This document shows, piece after piece, positions 6,823-13,945 of a stretch of 13,994 nt of DNA. The stretch lies in the NCBI GenBank assembly GCA_036340215.1, contig JAYYZF010000059.1:1-13994 (forward strand), in the 5' to 3' direction. The notes under the pieces were generated by a model. That model was not told where the DNA came from. It saw only the letters and a program-made list of their open reading frames with translations, and made no database searches. How positions within the stretch are numbered: the first letter of the stretch is position 1; every line of letters starts with the position of its first letter. The translations under genes were made by a program, and so were the position numbers. The stretch comes from JABJPE01 sp036340215 (GTDB lineage: Bacteria > Pseudomonadota > Gammaproteobacteria > Comchoanobacterales > Comchoanobacteraceae).

Positions 6823-7524
6823 GTGGATATCAAAAAAAATATCAGAGTCATAATTGTTGATGATCATGATCTTGTCAGAACTGGCATTAAAATGATTCTC
6901 CATAGCGCCCCTGGTATAAGCGTAGTTGGGGAGGCAACTAGTGGTGAAGAGGCCCTCAAGCTTGCTAAAGAAACTCCACATGATGTCATATTACTAGACA
7001 TAATGATGCCTGGTATTGGCGGTTTAGGTGCGACAACAAGGCTGAAAAGGACAAGTCCTGATAGTAAGGTCCTTATAGTAACGGTCTGTAATAATGATCA
7101 CCTCCCATCAAAATTACTACAAGCAGGTGCCGCTGGTTATTTAACCAAAGGCTCGACGCAGCAAGAGATAGTCAAAGCTATAAGGGCTGTACATACCGGT
7201 CAGTTGTATCTAAGTCAAGAAATAGCCAACATGCTTGCAGTTAAACACTTAAGTGATAAGGGAGATACTCCCTTTGATCAGCTCTCCGAGCGTGAGCTTC
7301 AAGTATCTCTAATGATTGCAAGTGGTGTCAAAGTCCAGGATATTTCCGAGATGTTGCATCTTAGCCCTAAAACTGTAAATAGCTATAGATACAGAGTATT
7401 TGAGAAAACTGGTGTTGAAAATGATGTTTCGTTAGCGATTCTTGCGATGCGCCATGGTCTGGTTAACATCGAAGACTCAGATGTTGGAGATGCAGTCAGT
7501 AGTGGGGCTGAAACTGTAAGTTAA
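6823..7524 (+). CDS. uvrY: GacA/UvrY/LetA-type response regulator
   Basis: This is a cytoplasmic two-component regulator that is phosphorylated by a BarA/GacS/LetS-type sensor kinase. In relatives it activates small RNAs that titrate CsrA, switching stationary-phase and virulence programmes. The receiver domain (about residues 7-125) has the acidic pair D13-D14, phospho-acceptor D59 (VILLDIMMPG), T87 and K109. A LuxR/NarL-type helix-turn-helix follows at about 152-216, with the UvrY/GacA signature LSERELQVSLMIASGVKVQ and SPKTVNSYRYR. The 17 residues after it are polar and not conserved. The start is GTG at 6823 with GAGG six bases upstream. An out-of-frame ATG overlaps it at 6821. The gene follows tRNA-Ser by 26 bases and precedes uvrC by 15, the classic uvrY-uvrC pair. 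The cognate sensor is not in the window. Confidence 0.95.
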   Translation: MDIKKNIRVIIVDDHDLVRTGIKMILHSAPGISVVGEATSGEEALKLAKETPHDVILLDIMMPGIGGLGATTRLKRTSPDSKVLIVTVCNNDHLPSKLLQAGAAGYLTKGSTQQEIVKAIRAVHTGQLYLSQEIANMLAVKHLSDKGDTPFDQLSERELQVSLMIASGVKVQDISEMLHLSPKTVNSYRYRVFEKTGVENDVSLAILAMRHGLVNIEDSDVGDAVSSGAETVS

Positions 7525-7539
7525 CGTTAAAGGTGTTTA

Positions 7540-9336
7540 GTGCCAGACTTACAGACAAAAATATCTAAAGTTCCACAGTTACCTGGTGTTTACCTCTTCA
7601 AGCGTGATAAGTTAGTAATATATGTCGGTAAGGCAAAAAATTTACGTAATAGGGTAAGGCAGTACTTTAACGAGAACAGCAATAATTTAAAAACCACCCA
7701 GCTAGTTAGTCTAGCCAATGATTTAGACTTTATAGTCACCGAGACTGAGCACGAAGCGTTATTGCTGGAGTGTGATTTAATAAAAAGATACAGTCCGAAG
7801 TACAATATTTTACTGAAGGATGGCAAGGGATATCCTTATATAAAAATATCACGTGAAGATACTTTTCCTGGAATTTATTACTTTAGAGGTAAAGTAGACA
7901 CTAGCAATGATTATTTTGGTCCCTATACTAATCTAAAGTCATTACGGGAAGCCTTAGAGAAGATCCAGAAAATATTTAAAATAAGAACATGTAGCAACAG
8001 TTATTTTAGCAATAGAACTAGGCCTTGTATGCTTTACCAGATAAAACGCTGTTCAGGCCCGTGTGTTGGTAAAATAAGCGAGTCAGATTATCTTAAATCT
8101 GTAAAGAGCGTTGAATTATTTTTACAAAATAAATCAGATCAGATAATAGCTGAGTTAAATAAAAATATGGAGCAGCATGTTAATGCTCTTGAATATGAGC
8201 AAGCTGCAATCATTAGAGATCAAATATTTTCTTTACGGCAATTACAGAAAAAACAAGAGATTAAAGCTGTAGATGGTAATTACGATGTGTTTCATTTTAC
8301 CTTTAATCTACCCGTTGTTAAATGTTACTACTTAGCTGTAAGGAATGGTAAGGTTTTTGAAAACAAAAATTTTATATGGCAAGAAATTTTAGCTTCAGAT
8401 AATGATGATATTGTAACATCTCTCCTCGTTCAGTTTTATGCAAGGAGGCCAAAACAGTCTATTTCACATTTAATAACTAACTGTAAATTAAAAATTAAGA
8501 TTGATTTAGAAAAAATTATTGCAAAATATGTTGGTAATAGAATATCTATAGTTTCACAACCAAAGTCGGATAAGGCGCAATGGTTAAAAATGGCTGCGCA
8601 AAACAGTGAATTTAGTACTGATATCGGTCTTTACAATGCTACTTTGCAGAATTTAGCTACTTTGCTCAATTTAAATGAAATACCAAGTCATATCGAGTGC
8701 TTTGATATTAGTCATACTAGTGGAACTAATGCTATTGCGTCTTGTGTTGTATTTAAAAATGGTTTTCCCGATAAAAAATCTTACAGGCACTTAAAAGTCC
8801 AGCCAAAGATTCCCGGTGATGATTATGAGGCATTAGGGATGGCGGTAAGAAAACGCTATGATAAAAAAATAGCTCAGGGTCAAGAGTTGCCTAACTTGAT
8901 TATTATAGATGGTGGAAGAGGGCAATTGAATACGGCAGTAGCGGTTTTGGATAAAATACAGATGTCGTCACTAGTGGATATAATTTCTATTTCAAAGGGT
9001 GACGGAAGAGTTGAGGGTCTTGAGACTATACATTACGGAGAAAGTAAAGCCATTCCTGTAAATCTTGACAAAGAACACTTTAAACTACTCTTAAAAGTAA
9101 GAAATGAGGCGCATAAGCATGCTCTTAAGAAGCATACTAAGGCTCGGACAAAATCATCACTAAAGTCTTGTTTACAAGAGATACCACAAGTAGGTCCTAA
9201 AAAAAGAAAATTACTTCTTAATCATTTTGCAAATATAAACGATATAAAAAACTGTTCTGTTAATGACTTAGCTAAAATTGATGGTATAAATAAAAAGATT
9301 GCTGCCAATATAAAAAATTTTTTTAATGACAACTAA
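7540..9336 (+). CDS. uvrC: Excinuclease ABC subunit C (UvrC)
   Basis: UvrC makes the two incisions on either side of a DNA lesion after UvrA and UvrB have marked it. The 598-residue product has an N-terminal GIY-YIG nuclease (about 12-90), with GVY at 16-18, Y28 in IYVGKA, R38 and probable catalytic E77. A Cys-containing segment (CMLYQIKRCSGPC) follows, then the UVR helix pair that binds UvrB (about 203-238). The RNase H-like 5' nuclease has D389 (FDISH), D457 (IIDGGRG) and H525 (NEAHKH). Tandem helix-hairpin-helix motifs lie at the end (about 545-598). The length is near E. coli's 610. The start is GTG at 7540 with AAAGG shortly upstream, only 15 bases after uvrY, so the two are cotranscribed. 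The downstream pgsA found in E. coli is replaced by unrecognised genes. Confidence 0.98.
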   Translation: MPDLQTKISKVPQLPGVYLFKRDKLVIYVGKAKNLRNRVRQYFNENSNNLKTTQLVSLANDLDFIVTETEHEALLLECDLIKRYSPKYNILLKDGKGYPYIKISREDTFPGIYYFRGKVDTSNDYFGPYTNLKSLREALEKIQKIFKIRTCSNSYFSNRTRPCMLYQIKRCSGPCVGKISESDYLKSVKSVELFLQNKSDQIIAELNKNMEQHVNALEYEQAAIIRDQIFSLRQLQKKQEIKAVDGNYDVFHFTFNLPVVKCYYLAVRNGKVFENKNFIWQEILASDNDDIVTSLLVQFYARRPKQSISHLITNCKLKIKIDLEKIIAKYVGNRISIVSQPKSDKAQWLKMAAQNSEFSTDIGLYNATLQNLATLLNLNEIPSHIECFDISHTSGTNAIASCVVFKNGFPDKKSYRHLKVQPKIPGDDYEALGMAVRKRYDKKIAQGQELPNLIIIDGGRGQLNTAVAVLDKIQMSSLVDIISISKGDGRVEGLETIHYGESKAIPVNLDKEHFKLLLKVRNEAHKHALKKHTKARTKSSLKSCLQEIPQVGPKKRKLLLNHFANINDIKNCSVNDLAKIDGINKKIAANIKNFFNDN

Positions 9337-9405
9337 TCTTTGCTGTTTTATTTAAGTTGCTAATTTTAAATGAAAATTCTTAATATTTTCTTAAGATTTA
9401 CCCTG

Positions 9406-9418
9406 TATAATATATTTA
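9406..9418 (+). promoter_or_regulatory. Probable promoter for the two-gene unit 9445-10770 (-10 TATAAT)
   Basis: A perfect TATAAT at 9406-9411 predicts transcription start near 9418, leaving a leader of about 27 bases before the ATG at 9445. The bases at the -35 position are AT-rich and do not match the consensus, so an activator may be needed or the call may be wrong. It argues against starting the gene at 9370. Confidence 0.45.
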
Positions 9419-9444
9419 CACAACAACAATTAAAGGGTAAAAAT

Positions 9445-10113
9445 ATGCAACCATATAAAAGAAAAAATTTTTTTGGTGATTCAACAGATAACGAATTATC
9501 TTCACAATCATCTTTCAATACAGAATCTAAAAAGAGCAAGTTGAACCAAAGTCCTGAATCTGAGAGGGATGATAGCATAAGTCCAGTATCTATATGTTCT
9601 ATGAGCTCTCTAAGTAGCAGTCGCAGTGAGCAAGATTTTGAAAATAAAATGGACAATAGAGACAGCTCACCTTCTGTTAAAGATTCATCTGGTGATAGCT
9701 CTGAATTGACAGAAGAAAACAAGCAGCTCTTTATGGATTTGATACTCGAAGATGGTATAACTAAGGGAGACAGATTATTAAATACCGCAGTATCCATTAT
9801 ACAGAATATTAATCCCCTATTTTATTTTAATAAATTCCCAAGGGAAGTGGCTTCCACTAAATATGACGTAACAACTAAAATGTTAGACTGTTTATTCATG
9901 AAGGATATTAGAGATGGTTTTTCAATAGATTTTAATGAAGATATTCAGAAATTATCCGGTGATCTAAATTATCAAGTATTTAATAGTTCAAGTCTGAGTT
10001 CTGAAGATTTGAAAGCGAGTTTTAACAATGATAATACTGATATAAATTTATTTAGCAAGAATGAAATAGACGAAATTTCAGAAGAGTTTAAGTCTGTTTT
10101 ACTTAAAATATAA
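9445..10113 (+). CDS. Unrecognised Ser/Asp-rich protein, effector-like
   Basis: I do not recognise this 222-residue protein. The frame is open back to 9370, but the ATG at 9445 has AAAGGG at normal distance and lies just after a TATAAT promoter element. Residues 1-90 are low-complexity and surely disordered: about 26 of 90 are serine, with many Asp, Glu and Asn, and several S-P pairs (36-37, 46-47, 75-76). A basic patch (KRK, 5-7) lies near the start and another (KKSK) at 29-32. Residues 90-222 look folded and mostly helical with no known motif. There is no signal peptide or membrane segment. The last 17 residues, NEIDEISEEFKSVLLKI, combine an acidic E-block with hydrophobic residues at -3 and -4, as in many Dot/Icm type IV effectors. 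That parallel is inference. The next gene starts 30 bases on, probably in the same operon. Confidence 0.7.
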   Translation: MQPYKRKNFFGDSTDNELSSQSSFNTESKKSKLNQSPESERDDSISPVSICSMSSLSSSRSEQDFENKMDNRDSSPSVKDSSGDSSELTEENKQLFMDLILEDGITKGDRLLNTAVSIIQNINPLFYFNKFPREVASTKYDVTTKMLDCLFMKDIRDGFSIDFNEDIQKLSGDLNYQVFNSSSLSSEDLKASFNNDNTDINLFSKNEIDEISEEFKSVLLKI

Positions 10114-10143
10114 ACCATTTTAAAATAATAAAAGAGAAAAAAA

Positions 10144-10770
10144 ATGAAAAGAAAAGAATTAAATATTATACCTTCACCTAAGAGGATGGCAATGTCAGAA
10201 AAATCTGATAATGTAGGTTTAGAGCGGAAAGATTCATCATCTCCAGATACGGTAGCAGCAAACATTACTTCTAGCAATTACGAGTGTGACAGCGGGTTAA
10301 TTCTTAGAATAAAGTTACCACAAAAAAAAGGAAACTTACGTTTAACATCTGAATTAACCGAAGCTATAACAGCGGATATTTGTAAGCTTCAGGATATAAG
10401 TATTGAAAATGTTATGCCACTCGCAGATAAGTATAAAATAAGTTATGCGGAATTGGGTAAAATTTTAAACTCATACCTTGATGATAAGATTTATCTAGAT
10501 CATATTTGGCCTTGTCTTGAGAAAGGATTGCTACATGATTTTGATTGCGATGAGCATGAAATTAGGCAAATGGGAATGTATGAAGGTAGTCACAGCAGTG
10601 GCATGGTTGCTGATACTTTAAATCATGATAACCAGACAAATAAGATGCCTGAGCTCACTAGCATATGGGGATTTTTTTCTGAATCTGAAGTTAAGCCTTC
10701 TAGTAATATTAGTGATGTTGAAGAGAGGATTGACCGAGCTGGTACATTTTCTATCTCCACTATTAGGTAA
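10144..10770 (+). CDS. Unrecognised protein with basic N-terminus and possible helix-turn-helix
   Basis: I do not recognise this 208-residue protein. The N-terminus (KRKELNIIPSPKR, residues 2-14) is strongly basic and resembles a bipartite nuclear localisation signal. A Ser/Asp-rich disordered part runs to about residue 48. Residues 68-111 (LTSELTEAITADI, then ISIENVMPLADKYKISYAEL) look like three helices with the spacing of a Psq- or transposase-like helix-turn-helix, a weak pattern call. The rest contains an acidic His/Cys-containing stretch (DFDCDEHE, about 132-138) and a polar tail with EE at -15/-16. The first ATG has a weak AGAG. An internal ATG at 10192 has a better AGAGG six bases upstream and would give 192 residues without the basic stretch. 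A strong terminator follows. It shares composition and probably a transcript with the preceding gene. Confidence 0.7.
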   Translation: MKRKELNIIPSPKRMAMSEKSDNVGLERKDSSSPDTVAANITSSNYECDSGLILRIKLPQKKGNLRLTSELTEAITADICKLQDISIENVMPLADKYKISYAELGKILNSYLDDKIYLDHIWPCLEKGLLHDFDCDEHEIRQMGMYEGSHSSGMVADTLNHDNQTNKMPELTSIWGFFSESEVKPSSNISDVEERIDRAGTFSISTIR

Positions 10771-10795
10771 GTTGATTCATTTTATATATTTAACT

Positions 10796-10823
10796 AAAAA
10801 AGCCTGCAAATGTGGGCTTTTTT
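10796..10823 (+). terminator. Rho-independent terminator after the two-gene unit
   Basis: AAAAAAGCCTGC (10796-10807) pairs with GTGGGCTTTTTT (10812-10823) around an AAAT loop, with two G-U pairs inside. The stem ends in six T. The A-tract on the other side may also let it stop leftward transcription. It separates the two unrecognised genes from the porin. Confidence 0.9.
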
Positions 10824-10895
10824 AATATAATATTCATTGAAAAGCTAAGAGTGGTTTTCGCAAAATAAGTCTTCACAATGTAACATTTAAAGCTG

Positions 10896-10911
10896 GATTA
10901 ATATATTAATC
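10896..10911. promoter_or_regulatory. Perfect 16-base palindrome upstream of the porin promoter
   Basis: GATTAATATATTAATC is its own reverse complement. It lies about 32 bases upstream of the -35 element and is centred about 74 bases before the predicted porin transcription start. That is a plausible place for a dimeric activator or another regulator. It is AT-rich, so chance is not excluded. No gene or terminator explains it. Confidence 0.45.
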
Positions 10912-10942
10912 TAATCATGTCAAAGAAACTAACAAGATAAAA

Positions 10943-10978
10943 TTGACAAAATACTCAAGATAAGATATTTTTTATAGT
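10943..10978 (+). promoter_or_regulatory. Sigma70-type promoter of the porin gene
   Basis: A perfect TTGACA at 10943-10948 and TATTTT at 10966-10971 are exactly 17 bases apart, predicting a start near 10978 and a 5' leader of about 50 bases. Confidence 0.75.
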
Positions 10979-10981
10979 ATC

Positions 10982-10997
10982 GCGCTATACATAGCGC
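10982..10997 (+). promoter_or_regulatory. Perfect hairpin at the 5' end of the porin leader
   Basis: GCGCTA-TACA-TAGCGC forms a six-pair GC-rich stem with a four-base loop in otherwise AT-rich DNA. It begins about four bases after the predicted transcription start and has no U-tail, so it is not a terminator. It may act as a 5' mRNA-stabilising stem, as known for ompA. As DNA it may instead be an operator overlapping the start of transcription. Confidence 0.55.
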
Positions 10998-11028
10998 TCA
11001 TAATATTCATATTAGAGGATGGAACTTC

Positions 11029-12390
11029 ATGAAACTATATTTAAAACCAGTTATAGCCGCAACCTTGCTGAGCTTAGTAACCACCCCAGCGCTTGCTTAC
11101 AAAGATAAAAAGTCAAAGGGTGCTCCTACAGACAGTGCAAGAGTATCTGCAAGTATGGATGAGCTGATGAACCCAATGGCTCCTAAAAGAGATGCATACT
11201 TTTCAATCAAAGACAAAATTTCTTTTAATTTTGATCTTACTGCTGCTGCTCAGTATAGTGCTGATTGGTATTACGATAATACTGCAGCTGCATCGATTAG
11301 AGCTGCGAGGATATATTCTGATTTGAGTATTCAGCCTAACTTGGATCTACATACTCAGGTTTATATAGGAAGTACTTTATCCTTTAACCGCATACCAAAT
11401 GATGGTGTTATTGACCCGCAATTTTATGTAGATGAATTATATCTAACATATCACAATAAGACTAACCCAAATATGTATGCAAAGTTTGGTATTGGTTATG
11501 GCCCATTTGGTACATATAAGGATCCATATGAAGTAACTTTTAGCCTAAACCAGGCTTTCGTACAGGCTCAGGCTAATCGCTTGGAGTTAGGCGCTAAATA
11601 TGATAATGGTTTAAGCTTGCAGCTCTTTCAGTATCAAACAAACACCATACATGGTGCTCAGACAAATGACCCTGAAGGAGCTCAGGGTTGGAATCAGCCA
11701 GGAATTGTGGTTGGATATGACACTAAGCTGTTTGGAAAGGCTTTAAAGACAAAGTTATCTTTCGTCCAGAATGTCAGCTTCTTTAATGGAGCCGGCGCAC
11801 AGTATAGCTATTTGAACTTTAACCTTCCTGTCGGTGCTTATGATTTTGACGTTTCTCTTGAGAGTAGTCTTAGTAAATTGAGCTTGAGTTATTATAAGAC
11901 TGATGGAACAGCCTTTGGTAGAAAAGACTCTAATGATAATTTTGTCGGCTTGCCTGACACGGGTAGACCAAGTGTAATTTCTTTAGGATACTCACGGTTA
12001 CTTAATTTTGGAATAAAAGACTTTGATGTTTATATAAATGCTGAAAAGACATTGCATGCAAGTGAAATAAAAAGTGGTTATGGGGTAGAATCATTGGCTT
12101 CAAGCGGAGGTAGTGACAATAATTATAGAGGTCTTGGGCCTGAATTTTCTGATACACTCTCTCCTAGTGATGCTGCTGGCTTTCCTGAATATCAACTTAG
12201 CGCTGGTTTAAAGTATGCTTTGAACAAGGAAACAACCTTCGCTCTTGATTACACGCTTATGTTAGCATATAAATCCCAAGTTGATATGGATGGTCAAGCT
12301 ATTCCGGGTACTGATAGTGATACTTATTCATATTCTTATTTAAGAATGAGCCAAAATCAGATAACTGCATCAGTTAAGTATGAACTGTAA
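11029..12390 (+). CDS. Outer-membrane beta-barrel porin, LbtU-like family
   Basis: The 453-residue product begins with a clear signal peptide (MKLYLKPVIAATLLSLVTTP, cleavage after ALA at residue 23), so it is exported. The mature protein has a short basic, polar N-terminal part and then alternating hydrophobic and aromatic strands with Gly/Asn/Asp turns, ending ITASVKYEL as a last beta strand. The blocks FYVDELYLTYHNK, KFGIGYGPFGTYKDPY and NRLELGAKYDNGLSL resemble the Legionella LbtU siderophore porin family. That assignment is from memory of the family and is only moderately sure; another porin class is possible. The ATG at 11029 has AGAGGA about nine bases upstream. The gene stands alone between two terminators with its own strong promoter. 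No siderophore synthesis gene or obvious Fur box is nearby. Confidence 0.85.
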   Translation: MKLYLKPVIAATLLSLVTTPALAYKDKKSKGAPTDSARVSASMDELMNPMAPKRDAYFSIKDKISFNFDLTAAAQYSADWYYDNTAAASIRAARIYSDLSIQPNLDLHTQVYIGSTLSFNRIPNDGVIDPQFYVDELYLTYHNKTNPNMYAKFGIGYGPFGTYKDPYEVTFSLNQAFVQAQANRLELGAKYDNGLSLQLFQYQTNTIHGAQTNDPEGAQGWNQPGIVVGYDTKLFGKALKTKLSFVQNVSFFNGAGAQYSYLNFNLPVGAYDFDVSLESSLSKLSLSYYKTDGTAFGRKDSNDNFVGLPDTGRPSVISLGYSRLLNFGIKDFDVYINAEKTLHASEIKSGYGVESLASSGGSDNNYRGLGPEFSDTLSPSDAAGFPEYQLSAGLKYALNKETTFALDYTLMLAYKSQVDMDGQAIPGTDSDTYSYSYLRMSQNQITASVKYEL

Positions 12391-12407
12391 TTGATTTTTA
12401 ACCTTTG

Positions 12408-12434
12408 AAAAGGCCCGCTTTTGCGGGCTTTTTT
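12408..12434 (+). terminator. Rho-independent terminator of the porin gene
   Basis: GCCCGC (12413-12418), loop TTTT and GCGGGC (12423-12428) are followed by six T (12429-12434). The stem can be lengthened by A-T pairs from 12408. It is the strongest terminator in the window. Confidence 0.95.
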
Positions 12435-12736
12435 GTTAATATTATCCTAGCTTATTTCTGGTGACTTATTTTTCAATATTATCACTTAGTTTATTTAGAT
12501 CGATAATCTGTGTTTTCTTATATTATGTTTAAGGGATTCCTCGTATATAACTCTAATTGTAGATGCCTGATTAATGTAGCTCAGCTCTGTTTATTTAATG
12601 AACTTAAATTATCTTGTTTTGTTATTATCTTTTTATATTACTTCTGTATAAACTGAACATTATGCTTTTAAACCATTGACTTTTATAATTATTTTCAGTA
12701 TAGTCTAGAGGTTTTAATTAAGTTTGGAGAGTATAG
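12435..12736. other. AT-rich intergenic region without a recognisable gene
   Basis: This is about 300 bases between the porin terminator and the last gene. Apart from the promoter at 12676-12704 and the ribosome binding site GGAGA before 12737, I see no repeat, RNA gene or remnant. A 43-codon frame at 12525-12656 has no ribosome binding site. Confidence 0.6.
12676..12711 (+). promoter_or_regulatory. Sigma70-type promoter of the last gene
   Basis: TTGACT at 12676-12681 and TATAGT at 12699-12704 are 17 bases apart, giving a predicted start near 12711 and a leader of about 26 bases. Confidence 0.7.
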
Positions 12737-13945
12737 ATGGATTACAAAAGATATCTACCAAGTTATTATTTTAAAGGTATGGTGCCAATAGATTATCTAA
12801 ATAATACTCGAGGAAAAGTATTTTGGGGTATTATTTTTTTTCTTATAGATTTGTTTTCGGAATCTTTATTGGCTTTTCTTGGTTATTATTGCGCATTTCA
12901 TATAATAATAAGTAATGCCGCTTTTATTCTCAGTTTAAACTCATTCTGGCTATATGCCTCAATTGGTTTTTATTCAGGTATCTTTTCATTTGCATTTTGT
13001 CTTTTAGTTATCGTAATAGAATTGTTCAAGCCTTCTACGAGAAGTTTTGTTGAAGTTATAGGCCATGCTGCGGGTTTATTAATCAGTATACCTTATAGTT
13101 GTGTGCTATATTCTATTCCCTATTTGATTGCATTAAATTTTGGTTTTACTTCGGTTTTTAGTGCAAGTATATTTAGTTTAAATGCTCTTTCATTAGCATT
13201 TATAATGGTTATTGGAATTGTAATGCTGACTATTCATATGTTTGGCATTATAAGAACACTCTTAGATCCTTTTGATAGTGGCTGTAAAGATATTGCCAAT
13301 AATATGACCTCCGATAATGTTGTCTCTGCTATGTTTAGATATAATAATAGAATTTATATTATCGATAAAAAGTATGATTATTACTTAAGTGAGCAATCAG
13401 TGCCACGTCTAATAAATATGCTTTCTGTAAATGATTACACAAATGCAACTGGTAGCCCTCTACCCAAAGCACCAAAGTATACTGAAGTGACAGATGAGCT
13501 AATATCATCATTGATGAGTATTATTAATAACCCAATCGATAGGGATAATTTCATTACAAGCCTCAATATATATCATCATAATCATGCTGTTAACGTAGCT
13601 AACGAGCTGAATAATAATTCAGTAGGTCAGATAGCAGATAATACTGACAATATTGTTGCTGATACTGTTAATTTATTAAATACAGAAAATGGTGCTAATA
13701 GTGCCACATATAACGGAGAAGAGGGTAATCCACTCCTTGATAATGAACCTGTCGATTTAAGTGGTTATAGCTCTGATTATGATTCTACATCTTCACTTAT
13801 TCCCAATAATGATTTAGTAAGATCTGATTCTCCATCAAGTGTAGCTTTCTTAAGCGCTGGGAGTGCTACTTTATCTAAAGAAAATAAATTAGCTGATGCA
13901 GATACTAAAGAAGATTCTTCTTCATCAATGTATAAAATTGATTGA
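12737..13945 (+). CDS. Unrecognised membrane protein with long Ser/Asn/Asp-rich tail
   Basis: I do not recognise this 402-residue protein. The N-terminal 27 residues are polar and aromatic (MDYKRYLPSYYFKG). About five hydrophobic segments follow (28-50, 51-68, 70-96, 105-133 and 140-172), so this half sits in a membrane. Residues 173-402 are hydrophilic. A part up to about 290 may be folded, and it is followed by an Asn-rich stretch and a Ser/Asp-rich low-complexity tail (SGYSSDYDSTSS, RSDSPSS, KEDSSSS). The C-terminus has an acidic block at -10 to -16 and Y at -4. There is no signal peptide. The ATG at 12737 has GGAGA well spaced upstream and a good promoter. The Ser/Asp tail recalls the disordered regions of the two unrecognised genes at 9445-10770, but there is no clear homology. 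An inner-membrane protein or a host-membrane-targeted effector are both possible. Confidence 0.75.
   Translation: MDYKRYLPSYYFKGMVPIDYLNNTRGKVFWGIIFFLIDLFSESLLAFLGYYCAFHIIISNAAFILSLNSFWLYASIGFYSGIFSFAFCLLVIVIELFKPSTRSFVEVIGHAAGLLISIPYSCVLYSIPYLIALNFGFTSVFSASIFSLNALSLAFIMVIGIVMLTIHMFGIIRTLLDPFDSGCKDIANNMTSDNVVSAMFRYNNRIYIIDKKYDYYLSEQSVPRLINMLSVNDYTNATGSPLPKAPKYTEVTDELISSLMSIINNPIDRDNFITSLNIYHHNHAVNVANELNNNSVGQIADNTDNIVADTVNLLNTENGANSATYNGEEGNPLLDNEPVDLSGYSSDYDSTSSLIPNNDLVRSDSPSSVAFLSAGSATLSKENKLADADTKEDSSSSMYKID

Noticed and set aside
9372..9390. GAAAAT/ATTTTC hairpin after uvrC as a terminator.
   Set aside because: The stem is nearly all A-T pairs with a seven-base loop and no proper U-tail; too weak in AT-rich DNA.
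9370..9444. Upstream extension of the gene at 9445 to an ATG at 9370, adding a hydrophobic MKILNIFLRFTLYNIF segment.
   Set aside because: No ribosome binding site precedes 9370, the extension spans the TATAAT element, and AAAGGG clearly serves 9445. The segment could be mistaken for a signal peptide.
9366..9797. 143-codon minus-strand frame opposite the serine-rich part of the gene at 9445.
   Set aside because: It is a shadow of the Ser-codon-rich plus strand, giving a Leu/Ser-rich product without a start context; the plus strand has promoter and ribosome binding site.
10912..11028. Fur box before the LbtU-like porin.
   Set aside because: GATAAG/ATAGTATC-like words are present, but no sequence near the GATAATGATAATCATTATC consensus could be aligned.
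12525..12656. 43-codon frame between the porin and the last gene.
   Set aside because: It has no ribosome binding site or promoter, and its hydrophobic Cys/Phe/Ile-rich product is what AT-rich random sequence gives.
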